From Anaerolineae bacterium (GTDB lineage Bacteria; Chloroflexota; Anaerolineae; Aggregatilineales; Aggregatilineaceae), in the NCBI GenBank assembly GCA_023382715.1, contig JAHDWP010000026.1:1-46817 (forward strand): a stretch of DNA of 46,817 bases, given 5' to 3'. Shown here piece after piece: positions 27,300-35,367 of this stretch. The notes below the pieces were generated by a model. That model saw only the letters and a list, made by a program, of their open reading frames with translations, did not search any database and had not been told where the DNA came from. A program made the position numbers and the translations under genes. The number at the start of each line of letters is the position of its first letter. The stretch's first letter is position 1.

Positions 27300-28136
27300 A
27301 TGACCAGAAAAGTCGCGATTTCAATTATCCTGATTGGTTTGCTCGTAGGGTTCATCGTCGTGCCCGCCCAGGCCGACATCGCCGGGTCTGCCCTGAGCGC
27401 GGTCAGCCCGGCCCCTGTAGTCTATGGCACGACATTCGACATCACCTTCACCGTCAACCTCCTCTCCTCAGACTACGAGTTCCTGGACTTCGTGGACGTG
27501 ACCGTTCCCAGCCAATGGACGATCAACACCGTCTACAACACACCCGCTAGCTCAAATTTTTCCTGCGTCACTTCTACCCAGGGCACGGTGGGCCAGACCA
27601 TCTTCTGGGCCACTGGCTGTCCCTTTGCTACTGGTCAAGGTGCCTGGCTCCCCGGAACGATCAACTTCGTGGCCAACGTGACCGTCACCAGTTGTGAGGG
27701 CGCGCCATGGTCCCTCCCCTGGAACCTCAACGGGGATGAATGGCTGATAGCTGTCCCGCCCCACAACGTCTCCGGCACCTACCCCATCAGCGTAGTAGGC
27801 TGCCCAGGATCGGAGCCGGTCGTCGTACCCGGCTGCGACGCCCTGCTGCCCATCCCGGCGACGGCGGTCGGGGGGACGTTCGTGGCCGATGCGCCGGTTT
27901 ACTGGGCGCCGGGCGAGCTGACCAATCCGCTGGTGACGATCGCGGCGGGCAACTCGGCCCGCGTGCTCGGCCTGGACGCCAGCGGGGAGTACTACCAGAT
28001 CATCTGGGGATGCAACTTCCTGTGGGTGCCCAAAGCGACGCTGGGGCCGAACTACGACGCGGTGTGGCACGGCGCACCGCTGCCGACAGGCGTGATCGAG
28101 GTCCCGGTTGCCGGTGCGCGGGATGGAGGGGGATAG
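27300..28136 (+). CDS. secreted SH3-like family protein, member C
   Basis: A 278-residue exported protein. The signal peptide (1-25) ends VVPAQA. The following domain (26-175) looks like a DUF11-type or adhesin-like beta sandwich (SPAPVVYGTTFDITFTVN, DVTVPSQWTINTVYNTP, VANVTVTSCEGAPW). The constant SH3-like module follows from CDALLPIPATAVGG. The first about 160 bp and the last about 325 bp are almost identical to members D and E, whereas the middle differs at many residues and by small insertions, giving a mosaic. AAAGGAG precedes the ATG. It ends with a Gly-rich tail (VPVAGARDGGG) not present in A or B. Function is unknown. Confidence 0.88.
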   Translation: MTRKVAISIILIGLLVGFIVVPAQADIAGSALSAVSPAPVVYGTTFDITFTVNLLSSDYEFLDFVDVTVPSQWTINTVYNTPASSNFSCVTSTQGTVGQTIFWATGCPFATGQGAWLPGTINFVANVTVTSCEGAPWSLPWNLNGDEWLIAVPPHNVSGTYPISVVGCPGSEPVVVPGCDALLPIPATAVGGTFVADAPVYWAPGELTNPLVTIAAGNSARVLGLDASGEYYQIIWGCNFLWVPKATLGPNYDAVWHGAPLPTGVIEVPVAGARDGGG

Positions 28137-28217
28137 CGCTGATGCACGCAGGGCTGCGGCGCCCGCCAGCGCAGTGACCGCAGTCAAGGCGTGACAGCAG
28201 TCCAGCCAAGACAAGCA

Positions 28218-28242
28218 GCGCCCCGGAGAGCATCCGGGGCGC
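28218..28242 (+). terminator. terminator of member C
   Basis: A 9-bp stem GCGCCCCGG/CCGGGGCGC with loop AGAGCAT, followed by TTCACTCC. The T-tract is weak. Confidence 0.7.
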
Positions 28243-28292
28243 TTCACTCCTGCAACAGGGTGCCAGCACCAGGCGATTGGGCCTCGCACCGC

Positions 28293-28321
28293 TTATCTGT
28301 GCACAGTAAATCCTGTATACT
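28293..28321 (+). promoter_or_regulatory. promoter of member D
   Basis: TTATCT, 17-bp spacer, TATACT. A 10-bp palindrome CTGTGCACAG (28297-28306) overlaps the -35 and could be an operator. Confidence 0.55.
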
Positions 28322-28398
28322 AGCTTGTGAGTTTGTTCACTGATCGTCATGTCTAACGGGCGGTACCAGCTCTTGCACCTGATAAAAGGAGTTCCTCC

Positions 28399-29253
28399 AT
28401 GACCAGAAAAGTCGCGATTTCAATTATCCTGATTGGTTTGCTCGTAGGGTTCATCGTCGTGCCCGCCCAGGCCGACATCGCCGGGTCTGCCCTGAGCGCG
28501 GTCAGCCCGGCCCCTGTAGTCTATGGCACGACATTCGACATCACCTTTACCGTCAACTTCATCTCACCGGGTGGTGTGCACACTGGCGAATACATGGACT
28601 ACATGGACGTGACCGTTCCCGATCAGTGGACGATCAACGCGGTCTACAACACACCCCACACAATTCCCGACGGCTTCGAGGGCTGCACCAGCACGTCCGA
28701 GGGCACGCTGGGCCAGACCATCTACTGGGCCTCTGCCTGTACCGGCGACTTGGCAGGTGCCTGGCCTCCGGGAACGGTTGATTTTGTGGCCAATGTGACC
28801 GTCACTAGTTGTGAGGGCGCGCCATGGTCCCTCCCCTGGAACATCAGCGGAGATGAATGGAGGTACATCCCGCCCCACGACGTCTCAGGCAACTACTTAA
28901 TAGGCTGCTCAGTGCCAGGGCCAGATCCGGAGCCGGTCGTCGTACCCGGCTGCGACGCCCTGCTGCCCATCCCGGCGACGGCGGTCGGGGGGACGTTCGT
29001 GGCCGATGCGCCGGTTTACTGGGCGCCGGGCGAGCTGACCAATCCGCTGGTGACGATCGCGGCGGGCAACTCGGCCCGCGTGCTCGGCCTGGACGCCAGC
29101 GGGGAGTACTACCAGATCATCTGGGGATGCAACTTCCTGTGGGTGCCCAAAGCGACGCTGGGGCCGAACTACGACGCGGTGTGGCACGGCGCACCGCTGC
29201 CGACAGGCGTGATCGAGGTCCCGGTTGCCGGTGCGCGGGATGGAGGGGGATAG
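28399..29253 (+). CDS. secreted SH3-like family protein, member D
   Basis: A 284-residue exported protein with the same plan as member C: signal peptide ending VVPAQA, a beta-sandwich domain with a different central stretch (SPGGVHTGEYMDYMDVTVP, SEGTLGQTIYWASACTG), and the constant SH3-like module with a Gly-rich tail. AAAGGAG precedes the ATG. The coding sequence is identical to member E. Small differences from member C cluster in the middle third, the part expected to be the exposed domain. Confidence 0.88.
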   Translation: MTRKVAISIILIGLLVGFIVVPAQADIAGSALSAVSPAPVVYGTTFDITFTVNFISPGGVHTGEYMDYMDVTVPDQWTINAVYNTPHTIPDGFEGCTSTSEGTLGQTIYWASACTGDLAGAWPPGTVDFVANVTVTSCEGAPWSLPWNISGDEWRYIPPHDVSGNYLIGCSVPGPDPEPVVVPGCDALLPIPATAVGGTFVADAPVYWAPGELTNPLVTIAAGNSARVLGLDASGEYYQIIWGCNFLWVPKATLGPNYDAVWHGAPLPTGVIEVPVAGARDGGG

Positions 29254-29334
29254 CGCTGATGCACGCAGGGCTGCGGCGCCCGCCAGCGCAGTGACCGCAG
29301 TCAAGGCGTGACAGCAGTCCAGCCAAGACAAGCA

Positions 29335-29359
29335 GCGCCCCGGAGAGCATCCGGGGCGC
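29335..29359 (+). terminator. terminator of member D
   Basis: Exact copy, 1,117 bp on, of the hairpin at 28218. Confidence 0.7.
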
Positions 29360-29409
29360 TTCACTCCTGCAACAGGGTGCCAGCACCAGGCGATTGGGCC
29401 TCGCACCGC

Positions 29410-29438
29410 TTATCTGTGCACAGTAAATCCTGTATACT
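29410..29438 (+). promoter_or_regulatory. promoter of member E
   Basis: Exact copy of the element at 28293-28321, including the overlapping palindrome. Confidence 0.55.
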
Positions 29439-29515
29439 AGCTTGTGAGTTTGTTCACTGATCGTCATGTCTAACGGGCGGTACCAGCTCTTGCACCTGAT
29501 AAAAGGAGTTCCTCC

Positions 29516-30370
29516 ATGACCAGAAAAGTCGCGATTTCAATTATCCTGATTGGTTTGCTCGTAGGGTTCATCGTCGTGCCCGCCCAGGCCGACATCGCCG
29601 GGTCTGCCCTGAGCGCGGTCAGCCCGGCCCCTGTAGTCTATGGCACGACATTCGACATCACCTTTACCGTCAACTTCATCTCACCGGGTGGTGTGCACAC
29701 TGGCGAATACATGGACTACATGGACGTGACCGTTCCCGATCAGTGGACGATCAACGCGGTCTACAACACACCCCACACAATTCCCGACGGCTTCGAGGGC
29801 TGCACCAGCACGTCCGAGGGCACGCTGGGCCAGACCATCTACTGGGCCTCTGCCTGTACCGGCGACTTGGCAGGTGCCTGGCCTCCGGGAACGGTTGATT
29901 TTGTGGCCAATGTGACCGTCACTAGTTGTGAGGGCGCGCCATGGTCCCTCCCCTGGAACATCAGCGGAGATGAATGGAGGTACATCCCGCCCCACGACGT
30001 CTCAGGCAACTACTTAATAGGCTGCTCAGTGCCAGGGCCAGATCCGGAGCCGGTCGTCGTACCCGGCTGCGACGCCCTGCTGCCCATCCCGGCGACGGCG
30101 GTCGGGGGGACGTTCGTGGCCGATGCGCCGGTTTACTGGGCGCCGGGCGAGCTGACCAATCCGCTGGTGACGATCGCGGCGGGCAACTCGGCCCGCGTGC
30201 TCGGCCTGGACGCCAGCGGGGAGTACTACCAGATCATCTGGGGATGCAACTTCCTGTGGGTGCCCAAAGCGACGCTGGGGCCGAACTACGACGCGGTGTG
30301 GCACGGCGCACCGCTGCCGACAGGCGTGATCGAGGTCCCGGTTGCCGGTGCGCGGGATGGAGGGGGATAG
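29516..30370 (+). CDS. secreted SH3-like family protein, member E (exact duplicate of D)
   Basis: 284 residues, identical in protein and DNA to member D, including leader, promoter and ribosome site. Lack of even silent differences means the copy is very recent, is being homogenised by recombination, or is an assembly error. If real, it doubles the dose of one family member. Confidence 0.85.
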   Translation: MTRKVAISIILIGLLVGFIVVPAQADIAGSALSAVSPAPVVYGTTFDITFTVNFISPGGVHTGEYMDYMDVTVPDQWTINAVYNTPHTIPDGFEGCTSTSEGTLGQTIYWASACTGDLAGAWPPGTVDFVANVTVTSCEGAPWSLPWNISGDEWRYIPPHDVSGNYLIGCSVPGPDPEPVVVPGCDALLPIPATAVGGTFVADAPVYWAPGELTNPLVTIAAGNSARVLGLDASGEYYQIIWGCNFLWVPKATLGPNYDAVWHGAPLPTGVIEVPVAGARDGGG

Positions 30371-30452
30371 CGCTGATGCACGCAGGGCTGCGGCGCCCGC
30401 CAGCGCAGTGACCGCAGTCAAGGCGTGACAGCAGTCCAGCCAAGACAAGCAG

Positions 30453-30484
30453 CGCCCCGGAGAGCATCCGGGGCGTTTGTTATT
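30453..30484 (+). terminator. terminator of member E
   Basis: Same stem CGCCCCGG/CCGGGGCG, followed here by TTTGTTATT, a better T-tract than in the duplicated copies. Confidence 0.8.
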
Positions 30485-30508
30485 CGCGGCAGGGGAAGCC
30501 GCGCGCAC

Positions 30509-31201
30509 CTAACCGCTCACCGGCACGGCGTCGCACTGGCCCTCCACCTGGAGCCACTGCGCGTTGTTGACGGCCCATGCCTGCTGAGCGTTGGCGCGCT
30601 GTACCTTCCACCAGCCGGAGTCGGCGCTGCGCCCGATGACCGTCACCGTCTCGCCGAGCGCGAACTGGCCGAGCCGCGCTGCACCGGTGCCCGGCCCTTC
30701 GCGGAAGTTGAGGCTGTCCACCACGACGCGCCCCACGCAGCCGGCCACGCCGCCGGGAGCCGGGCCGCTGGCCACCCCGCTGACTTCCACGATCAGGGCG
30801 GCGGGCTGGCTGGCGGCGGGGCCGTTGAAGGCGACAACCTGGACTGTGTAGGTCCCCTCGCGATCGGGCGTCCAGGTGAGGATGGCCTGGGCCGGGCCGG
30901 ACTGTTCGGGGGGCAGCGCTTTGGACGTGGCGACGCGCCCGCCCACGCTCATCAGGAGGCTGGTTGTCGCGGCGTCAGTGGCCACGGTGATATCCAGAGG
31001 CTGCCCGGCGGCCACCCGCACCCCGCTCGCCGGCTCGACGATGTGCACGGTCGGCGCCGGGCCGGACGCGCTCCCGCCGCTGCCGGGCTGTGCGTCCGGC
31101 GAGCCATCTTCGAAGGTGGCTGTGCAGGCCAGCGCCGCCCCCGTCAGCAGGGTCACCACGATCAGCACTGCGAGGCGCGTAGCACGCCGGGCATGGCTCA
31201 T
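30509..31201 (-). CDS. SH3-domain lipoprotein
   Basis: A 230-residue lipoprotein. The signal peptide ends in AALAC with lipidated Cys26. Residues 45-140 form an Ig-like domain (VHIVEPASGVRVAAGQPLDI, then WTPDREGTYTVQVVAFNG). Residues 155-220 are a bacterial SH3 domain (SLNFREGPGTGAARLGQFALGE, SGWWKVQ, AWAVNNAQWLQVEG). The start with GAGAGG upstream is preferred over an ATG 12 codons earlier that would place charged residues ahead of the signal peptide. It lies 20 bp after the larger lipoprotein gene, shares its domain order and probably its transcript. Binding to cell-wall or extracellular ligand is likely but unproven. Confidence 0.88.
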   Translation of the reverse strand: MSHARRATRLAVLIVVTLLTGAALACTATFEDGSPDAQPGSGGSASGPAPTVHIVEPASGVRVAAGQPLDITVATDAATTSLLMSVGGRVATSKALPPEQSGPAQAILTWTPDREGTYTVQVVAFNGPAASQPAALIVEVSGVASGPAPGGVAGCVGRVVVDSLNFREGPGTGAARLGQFALGETVTVIGRSADSGWWKVQRANAQQAWAVNNAQWLQVEGQCDAVPVSG

Positions 31202-31221
31202 GTTCTGCCTCTCACGGGTGC

Positions 31222-33477
31222 TTAGCCCACACCCCACAGCAGCACGGCATCGGCAGCGCCGCCGGAAGCGAGGCGCGTGCCGTCCGGGCTGAAGGCGACC
31301 GCCTCAACCGTGCCGCCGGCGCTCAGCGCGGCGACCTGGGCGCTCGTGTTGAGCTGCCACAGCCGCACCGCTCCGTCAATCGCTGTGCTGGCGAGCAGCG
31401 CGCCCCCCGGGTTGAAGGCCAGGCCGGTCACCGCGTTGGAGCCATGATCGAGCATCGCCATTGGCACCCCGCCGCTCGTCCACACCCGCGCGATGGCGTT
31501 TCCCGCGCAGATGTCCTGCTGGCTGCTGGCCGCGATCAGGCCGCTCGCGGGATCAAAGGCCAGCCGGTCGAACGTCGGCCCTTCGGCCAGGGTCAGCGAC
31601 GCCTCCGACGAGCCGATCTCAAACAGCGCCACTTCGCCTCCGCCCAGGCTGCAATCTTTGGCGGCGGTAGCGATCACCAGCGTATTGTCGCTCAGGAAGC
31701 TGACGCCCGTCACCACGCCGAAGGTCTGGAACGAGTCGATCTCCACGCCCGATCGCGCGTCCCACACGCGGGTCAGCCCGCTCAGGCCGCCGCCGGCGTC
31801 CGGGTTTTCGCCCGCCGAGGCCACCCGCGATCCATCGGGGCTGAAGGCCGTGCGTTCCACCGGCGCGCCGTGCGCCAGCGTCAGCAGCGCCGCGCCGCTG
31901 GCCGCGTCCCACAGGCGCACCGTCCCATCGAGGCTGGCCGAGGCGACCTGGTCTCCCAGAGGGCTGAAGGCGACGTCCTGCACCCGGTCAGTATGCCCGG
32001 CCAGGGTGAGCCGCTCGCTTTGCAGGTAGACATCCCACAGACGGATCGTCCCGTCGCGGCTGGACGAAGCGAGCAGCGCCCCCGTTGGATTGAAGTCCAG
32101 GCCGGTGATGGTGCCGCCGTGGCCCGGCATGGCCGCGATCTCGGTCACCTGGCCGGCATTGGCCGGGCTGATCGGGCCGAGGGCGGCGGGCGGCTGTGCC
32201 TGGGCCTGTGGCACAGTCTGCGGCTCGGCGACGAGCGGGCTGACGCCCTCAGCGGGCGCTTCCGGCGGCGCGCTCAGCGCGCCGGACGTGTCCGGCAGCT
32301 CCGGGGTGGGGGGCGGCGTGCTTGTCGCCGGGCCAGGGTTCACCGCCACGTCACGGTACGCCTGGTTGTTGGCTTCGTTGCTCTCGGCGACCACATTCTG
32401 ATCGTCCACCGTCACCAGGATGCGGGCCACACCGGGCGTGTTGAAGACGACGATGAAGCCGCCCGGCGCGGGCACGTCCACCGTCTGGCCGGGAGCCAGC
32501 CCCGGCACGTTGAAGTAGTCCATCTGGCCGTCTGGCTTGAGCACGGCCACGCGGAACGGCCCGGCGTTCTGGCCGCCGCCATTGCGCACCTGCATGGCGA
32601 AATTGGCCTGGGCAATGCCGCCCGCGCCAAGCTGTATCTCCGAGACGCCTTCCAGCAGCGTCAGGAACAGGTCGGGCGGGGTGGGGGTGATCGTCGTGCC
32701 CGGCTGGGTCGGCGGCGGCGTGACGCTGGGCGGAGGTGTGGGCGAGGCCGGCACCACCGCCGGCTGGATCGCGCCGCAGTTGCCCAGTTGAGTCGTGTAG
32801 GCGGCGGCGGTCCAGTAGCTGGATCCGAGCCACGAGACCTGCCACCAGCGGCCATCGCTGCGATCGGCGTAGCCCGTGATCAGCGGCTCGTCTCCGGCGT
32901 TGAAATTACCCTTGATGTCGTATTCGGTGCCGGGGCCGCTGCGCATACGCAAGCCGCCGACATTGACGCGCGCCCGGCAGACCGGGTTGAAGATGGTGGC
33001 TGTGGCCTGCGGCGCTGGGCCGGCGGTGCCCGCCCCGCCAGGGCCAGGCGACAGCGCCGGCAGGACGGTGATCGTGCGCTGCGCGGGCACGCCCACGATC
33101 TGCCCGCTGTACGCCTGCACGGCCAGCACGACCGTGCCGGGACGGTCGGGCGTGTAGTCCATCACCACCTCGACGACCGTCGGGTTGAGCGACTCGGCGG
33201 GGAGCTGGCTGTTGACGCGCACGTTGTTGACCAGCAGTTCGACGAGCGTCACGCCGGAAGGACTGGTCGCTCGCGCCCGCACCGACACGGTCTGGCCGAC
33301 GGCGAGCGTCTGCCCTTCCGCCGGCTGTAGAATCTCGACGGAAGGGCGCTGCAACGGCGGGCTGGCTGTCACGTCGGCGCCCCCTTCGCCGCCGATTTGC
33401 AGAGTGCAGGCCAGCGCTGCCAGGGTCAGGGTGACGAGCACCCAGGCCGCGCGAAAGAGAGGGGTCCGGCTGCGCAT
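31222..33477 (-). CDS. lipoprotein with Ig-like, SH3, CARDB-like and WD40 domains
   Basis: A 751-residue surface lipoprotein. The lipobox AALAC has Cys24. Residues 45-140 are an Ig-like domain (VEILQPAEGQTLAVGQTV). Residues 165-235 are SH3 (VGGLRMRSGPGTEYDIKGNF, WWQVSWLGSSYW). Pro/Thr-rich linkers flank a CARDB-like domain at about 270-380 (FAMQVRNGGGQNAGPFRVAV, VAESNEANNQAYRDV). The last 290 residues form a WD40 propeller with clear repeats (LLASSSRDGTIRLWDV, QVASASLDGTVRLWDA). The combination suggests an extracellular ligand-binding or scaffold protein. GGAGCG precedes the ATG, and a promoter of the TTGCCT/TACAAT type lies 62 bp upstream. First gene of a two-gene operon. Confidence 0.9.
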   Translation of the reverse strand: MRSRTPLFRAAWVLVTLTLAALACTLQIGGEGGADVTASPPLQRPSVEILQPAEGQTLAVGQTVSVRARATSPSGVTLVELLVNNVRVNSQLPAESLNPTVVEVVMDYTPDRPGTVVLAVQAYSGQIVGVPAQRTITVLPALSPGPGGAGTAGPAPQATATIFNPVCRARVNVGGLRMRSGPGTEYDIKGNFNAGDEPLITGYADRSDGRWWQVSWLGSSYWTAAAYTTQLGNCGAIQPAVVPASPTPPPSVTPPPTQPGTTITPTPPDLFLTLLEGVSEIQLGAGGIAQANFAMQVRNGGGQNAGPFRVAVLKPDGQMDYFNVPGLAPGQTVDVPAPGGFIVVFNTPGVARILVTVDDQNVVAESNEANNQAYRDVAVNPGPATSTPPPTPELPDTSGALSAPPEAPAEGVSPLVAEPQTVPQAQAQPPAALGPISPANAGQVTEIAAMPGHGGTITGLDFNPTGALLASSSRDGTIRLWDVYLQSERLTLAGHTDRVQDVAFSPLGDQVASASLDGTVRLWDAASGAALLTLAHGAPVERTAFSPDGSRVASAGENPDAGGGLSGLTRVWDARSGVEIDSFQTFGVVTGVSFLSDNTLVIATAAKDCSLGGGEVALFEIGSSEASLTLAEGPTFDRLAFDPASGLIAASSQQDICAGNAIARVWTSGGVPMAMLDHGSNAVTGLAFNPGGALLASTAIDGAVRLWQLNTSAQVAALSAGGTVEAVAFSPDGTRLASGGAADAVLLWGVG

Positions 33478-33539
33478 AACACGCTCCTCGAGCGCCGTGC
33501 TGCGGCGCGCTGCTGGGCGGGATTTCTTCGTTCATCTGC

Positions 33540-33567
33540 ATTGTAATGCAACTTGGGGCGCAGGCAA
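33540..33567 (-). promoter_or_regulatory. promoter of the lipoprotein pair
   Basis: Minus-strand TTGCCT, 16-bp spacer, TACAAT. The remaining gap to 33823 holds a CGCAGAG-type repeat arm (33607-33640) and the palindromic doublet at 33744. Confidence 0.6.
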
Positions 33568-33743
33568 AACAATCACAGGTGGGGCGTGGGGTGTGCGCGG
33601 GGCGAGAGTGCGGAACCGCCGAGACGCAGGGGCGCAGAGCAGAGCGGGCGCAGAGATCGGCCAGGATTGGGCGAGCCGGGTGGTGAGCCGGGAGTTCTGA
33701 GCCGGTGGGTCTTAGGGCGGCGGCGGCCAGATTTCCGAGAGAG

Positions 33744-33776
33744 AGACTTCCAAAGTCTCGAAGACTTCGGAAGTCT
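33744..33776. repeat. dispersed palindromic doublet, copy 6
   Basis: 15-bp arms AGACTTC-C-AAAGTCT and AGACTTCGGAAGTCT around CGA, with one mismatch. It lies between the lipoprotein promoter and the 3' end of the small membrane-protein gene. Confidence 0.8.
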
Positions 33777-33823
33777 GATTCTTGGTCGGGCGCAGCAGAG
33801 CAGCACCCACGAGCGGGGCGCAG

Positions 33824-34225
33824 TTACCCTTCTTGCCCTTCGCGGTAACTGGGTTCGTCGCTGAGGTCCTGTCTCAGGGCGATCTCGCCGTCATCCGCCA
33901 GCCGAAACTCCCGGTTGCCGCGCTTGGCCTTCTCCCCGATCAGGCCGTAGAGCGCCATCTGCTCGTATTCCTTCTGAACGGCCCGGTCGGCAGCCTTCTT
34001 CCCGGAGTAGTCGGCGCCCATGAAGATGGCTCCCATCCCAAACAGCGCGGAGATCACCAGGGAGATCGCGGCCAGCGTCCCGTGCCCCGTGCTCAGCAAG
34101 GCGACGCCGATCAGCGCCGCGATCACCGCCGTGACCAGGCAGGCCATGATCACGGCGCGCAGCTCGTACAGCTCCTGAATCTGCTTCACGCGCCGCTTCA
34201 GATAGTCTTCATCGAACGGCTGCAT
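33824..34225 (-). CDS. small membrane protein with two transmembrane helices
   Basis: 133 residues. A charged amphipathic N-terminus (DEDYLKRRVKQIQELYELRA) leads into two hydrophobic helices (about 25-46 and 50-70), then a charged cytoplasmic tail (KKAADRAVQKEYEQMALYGL, ending SDEPSYREGQEG). No family recognised. GGGAGG lies before the ATG. The upstream gene on the same strand (V4R protein) ends in a terminator, so this gene probably has its own start. Helix-turn-helix or enzymatic motifs are absent. Confidence 0.75.
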   Translation of the reverse strand: MQPFDEDYLKRRVKQIQELYELRAVIMACLVTAVIAALIGVALLSTGHGTLAAISLVISALFGMGAIFMGADYSGKKAADRAVQKEYEQMALYGLIGEKAKRGNREFRLADDGEIALRQDLSDEPSYREGQEG

Positions 34226-34301
34226 TGGTTCCTCCCATTGCGCATTGGACTTCGACTATCTATACGTGCGATGCGGCACCGCGTTGCGTTGTTCCGCCAC
34301 C

Positions 34302-34326
34302 AAAAACCCCCGCGCGAGGGCGGGGG
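34302..34326 (-). terminator. rho-independent terminator of the V4R gene
   Basis: Minus-strand CCCCCGC/GCGGGGG stem with a 6-base loop and five T. It ends 26 bp past the stop codon. Confidence 0.88.
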
Positions 34327-34351
34327 CATGATCGGCGAAGGATGGCGGCGC

Positions 34352-34981
34352 TCAGTCAATCGGGTCCTTGAAGACGTAGTACCGTCCTATGTCGTCGCCT
34401 TTGGCGATGCACGTTGCCAGGTCCACTTTGAACTCGTGCCCGCCAGACACCCAGCGCAGCGACTCCTGCAGCAGGCCCTGGCCGACATAGCACACCGGGC
34501 GGTCGGCCTTGCGATTCCAGCACATGGGGCAGCGTTCCAGGGTATAGATGTATTTGTCGCCGTCGTCGTGCACGTTGGAGATCTGGTCGGAGAACTGGTT
34601 GAAGATGTTGGCCATGGCCGGCAGGCCGATGCGCAGCTTGGCCGCCAGCGGCAGCACCTTGAAAGCCAGGTCGCCCACGCCGGCCAGCGCCCCGAAGCCG
34701 CGCAGTGCGTCGGCGAAGGTCGCCCGGCCCGCGCGCAAAGCCAGCCCACGCCCGCCGCGCGGCCCGTACATCTCTTCCAGCGCTACGCACAGCGCGGTGA
34801 AGTAGGCGAAGTCGAACTGTTTATCCAGGTTTTCCGGCGGATAGTTATTGATGTATTGAGGTAAGTTCGCCAGGTGCAGAATGGCGTTGAAGCCATTCTT
34901 GCCCATCACCTCTTCAAGCGACTTGAAGATGATGCGAGCGAATTTGTTGGGGTAGTTGAAGCCGCTTGGTTCCGGTGGCAT
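34352..34981 (-). CDS. V4R (4-vinyl-reductase-like) domain protein
   Basis: A 209-residue protein. The N-terminal half is helical (NYPNKFARIIFKSLEEVMG, later ALCVALEEMYG). The C-terminal 70 residues fit the V4R ligand-binding domain: Cys151 and Cys154 in RCPMCW, Cys164 in VCYVGQGLLQESL, a turn WVSGGHEFKV, and Cys191 in TCIAKGDD. In known proteins the V4R fold binds small hydrophobic or tetrapyrrole-like molecules and controls partners; the Cys set may bind metal. The start with GGAGG upstream is preferred; the frame is open 33 codons earlier without a site. TATACT at 35069-35074 (minus) could be its -10. It is probably a sensor, target unknown. Confidence 0.8.
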   Translation of the reverse strand: MPPEPSGFNYPNKFARIIFKSLEEVMGKNGFNAILHLANLPQYINNYPPENLDKQFDFAYFTALCVALEEMYGPRGGRGLALRAGRATFADALRGFGALAGVGDLAFKVLPLAAKLRIGLPAMANIFNQFSDQISNVHDDGDKYIYTLERCPMCWNRKADRPVCYVGQGLLQESLRWVSGGHEFKVDLATCIAKGDDIGRYYVFKDPID

Positions 34982-35367
34982 GGTGCCTGACCCTCCGCGA
35001 AGTATGCCGGTCTGGGCGGCGCCGCTGAATGGCGCTGCGGACGCCCTGCGCCGGGCACCCGCAGCTTCAGTATACGTCAATTCTGTGATAGCGCCAGAAG
35101 CAACGCGGCGGGGTGCGAAATGCCTGGATCGCAGAGGCGCAGAGAGTGCGGAGATGGCTGGGGGGTGGTTTTGTGGACGGCGGCGCTGTCGGGAGCGCGT
35201 TCTGCCGTCAGCCGATACCCCTGGCGCACGATCATGGCGCGGAATCCGGTTGCCTCGGAAAGGCCGCGCGCTCCCGTTGTCCTGATGATCGAAATTGGAT
35301 TAAGATTAGAGCGACTCTCTCACTGGCGTGGATTCTCACCACCCCTCCTGATCGGCAGCAGAACGCC
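34982..35367. other. divergent intergenic region between V4R and GNAT genes
   Basis: Holds the V4R -10 candidate, one CGCAGAGGCGCAGAG repeat arm (about 35130-35158) and weak promoter-like TTGTCC/TTAAGA before the GNAT gene. Frames entering from the left are open but lack a ribosome site and family similarity. Confidence 0.5.

Larger units (their letters stand above)
27811..30475. repeat. 1,117-bp exact tandem repeat, about 2.4 copies
   Basis: Sequence from 27811 recurs without a visible difference at 28928 and again, partially, at 30045-30475. One unit comprises the 3' module of one gene, terminator, promoter and the 5' part of the next gene. Boundaries fall just before the constant module (27811) and in the terminator stem (30475/30476). 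This is what unequal crossing-over between two C-terminal modules would leave. Confidence 0.93.

Noticed and set aside
27811-30475. CRISPR-like or transposon origin for the tandem repeat
   Set aside because: The unit is 1,117 bp of coding plus intergenic DNA with no spacers, terminal inverted repeats, target-site duplication or transposase.
31444-33330. 628-codon open frame antisense to the WD40 lipoprotein
   Set aside because: The sense strand has a lipobox, SH3 and WD40 repeats; the antisense product is Arg/His-rich and featureless. The same reasoning removes the long antisense frames at 495-1688, 13135-14376 and 17997-19751.
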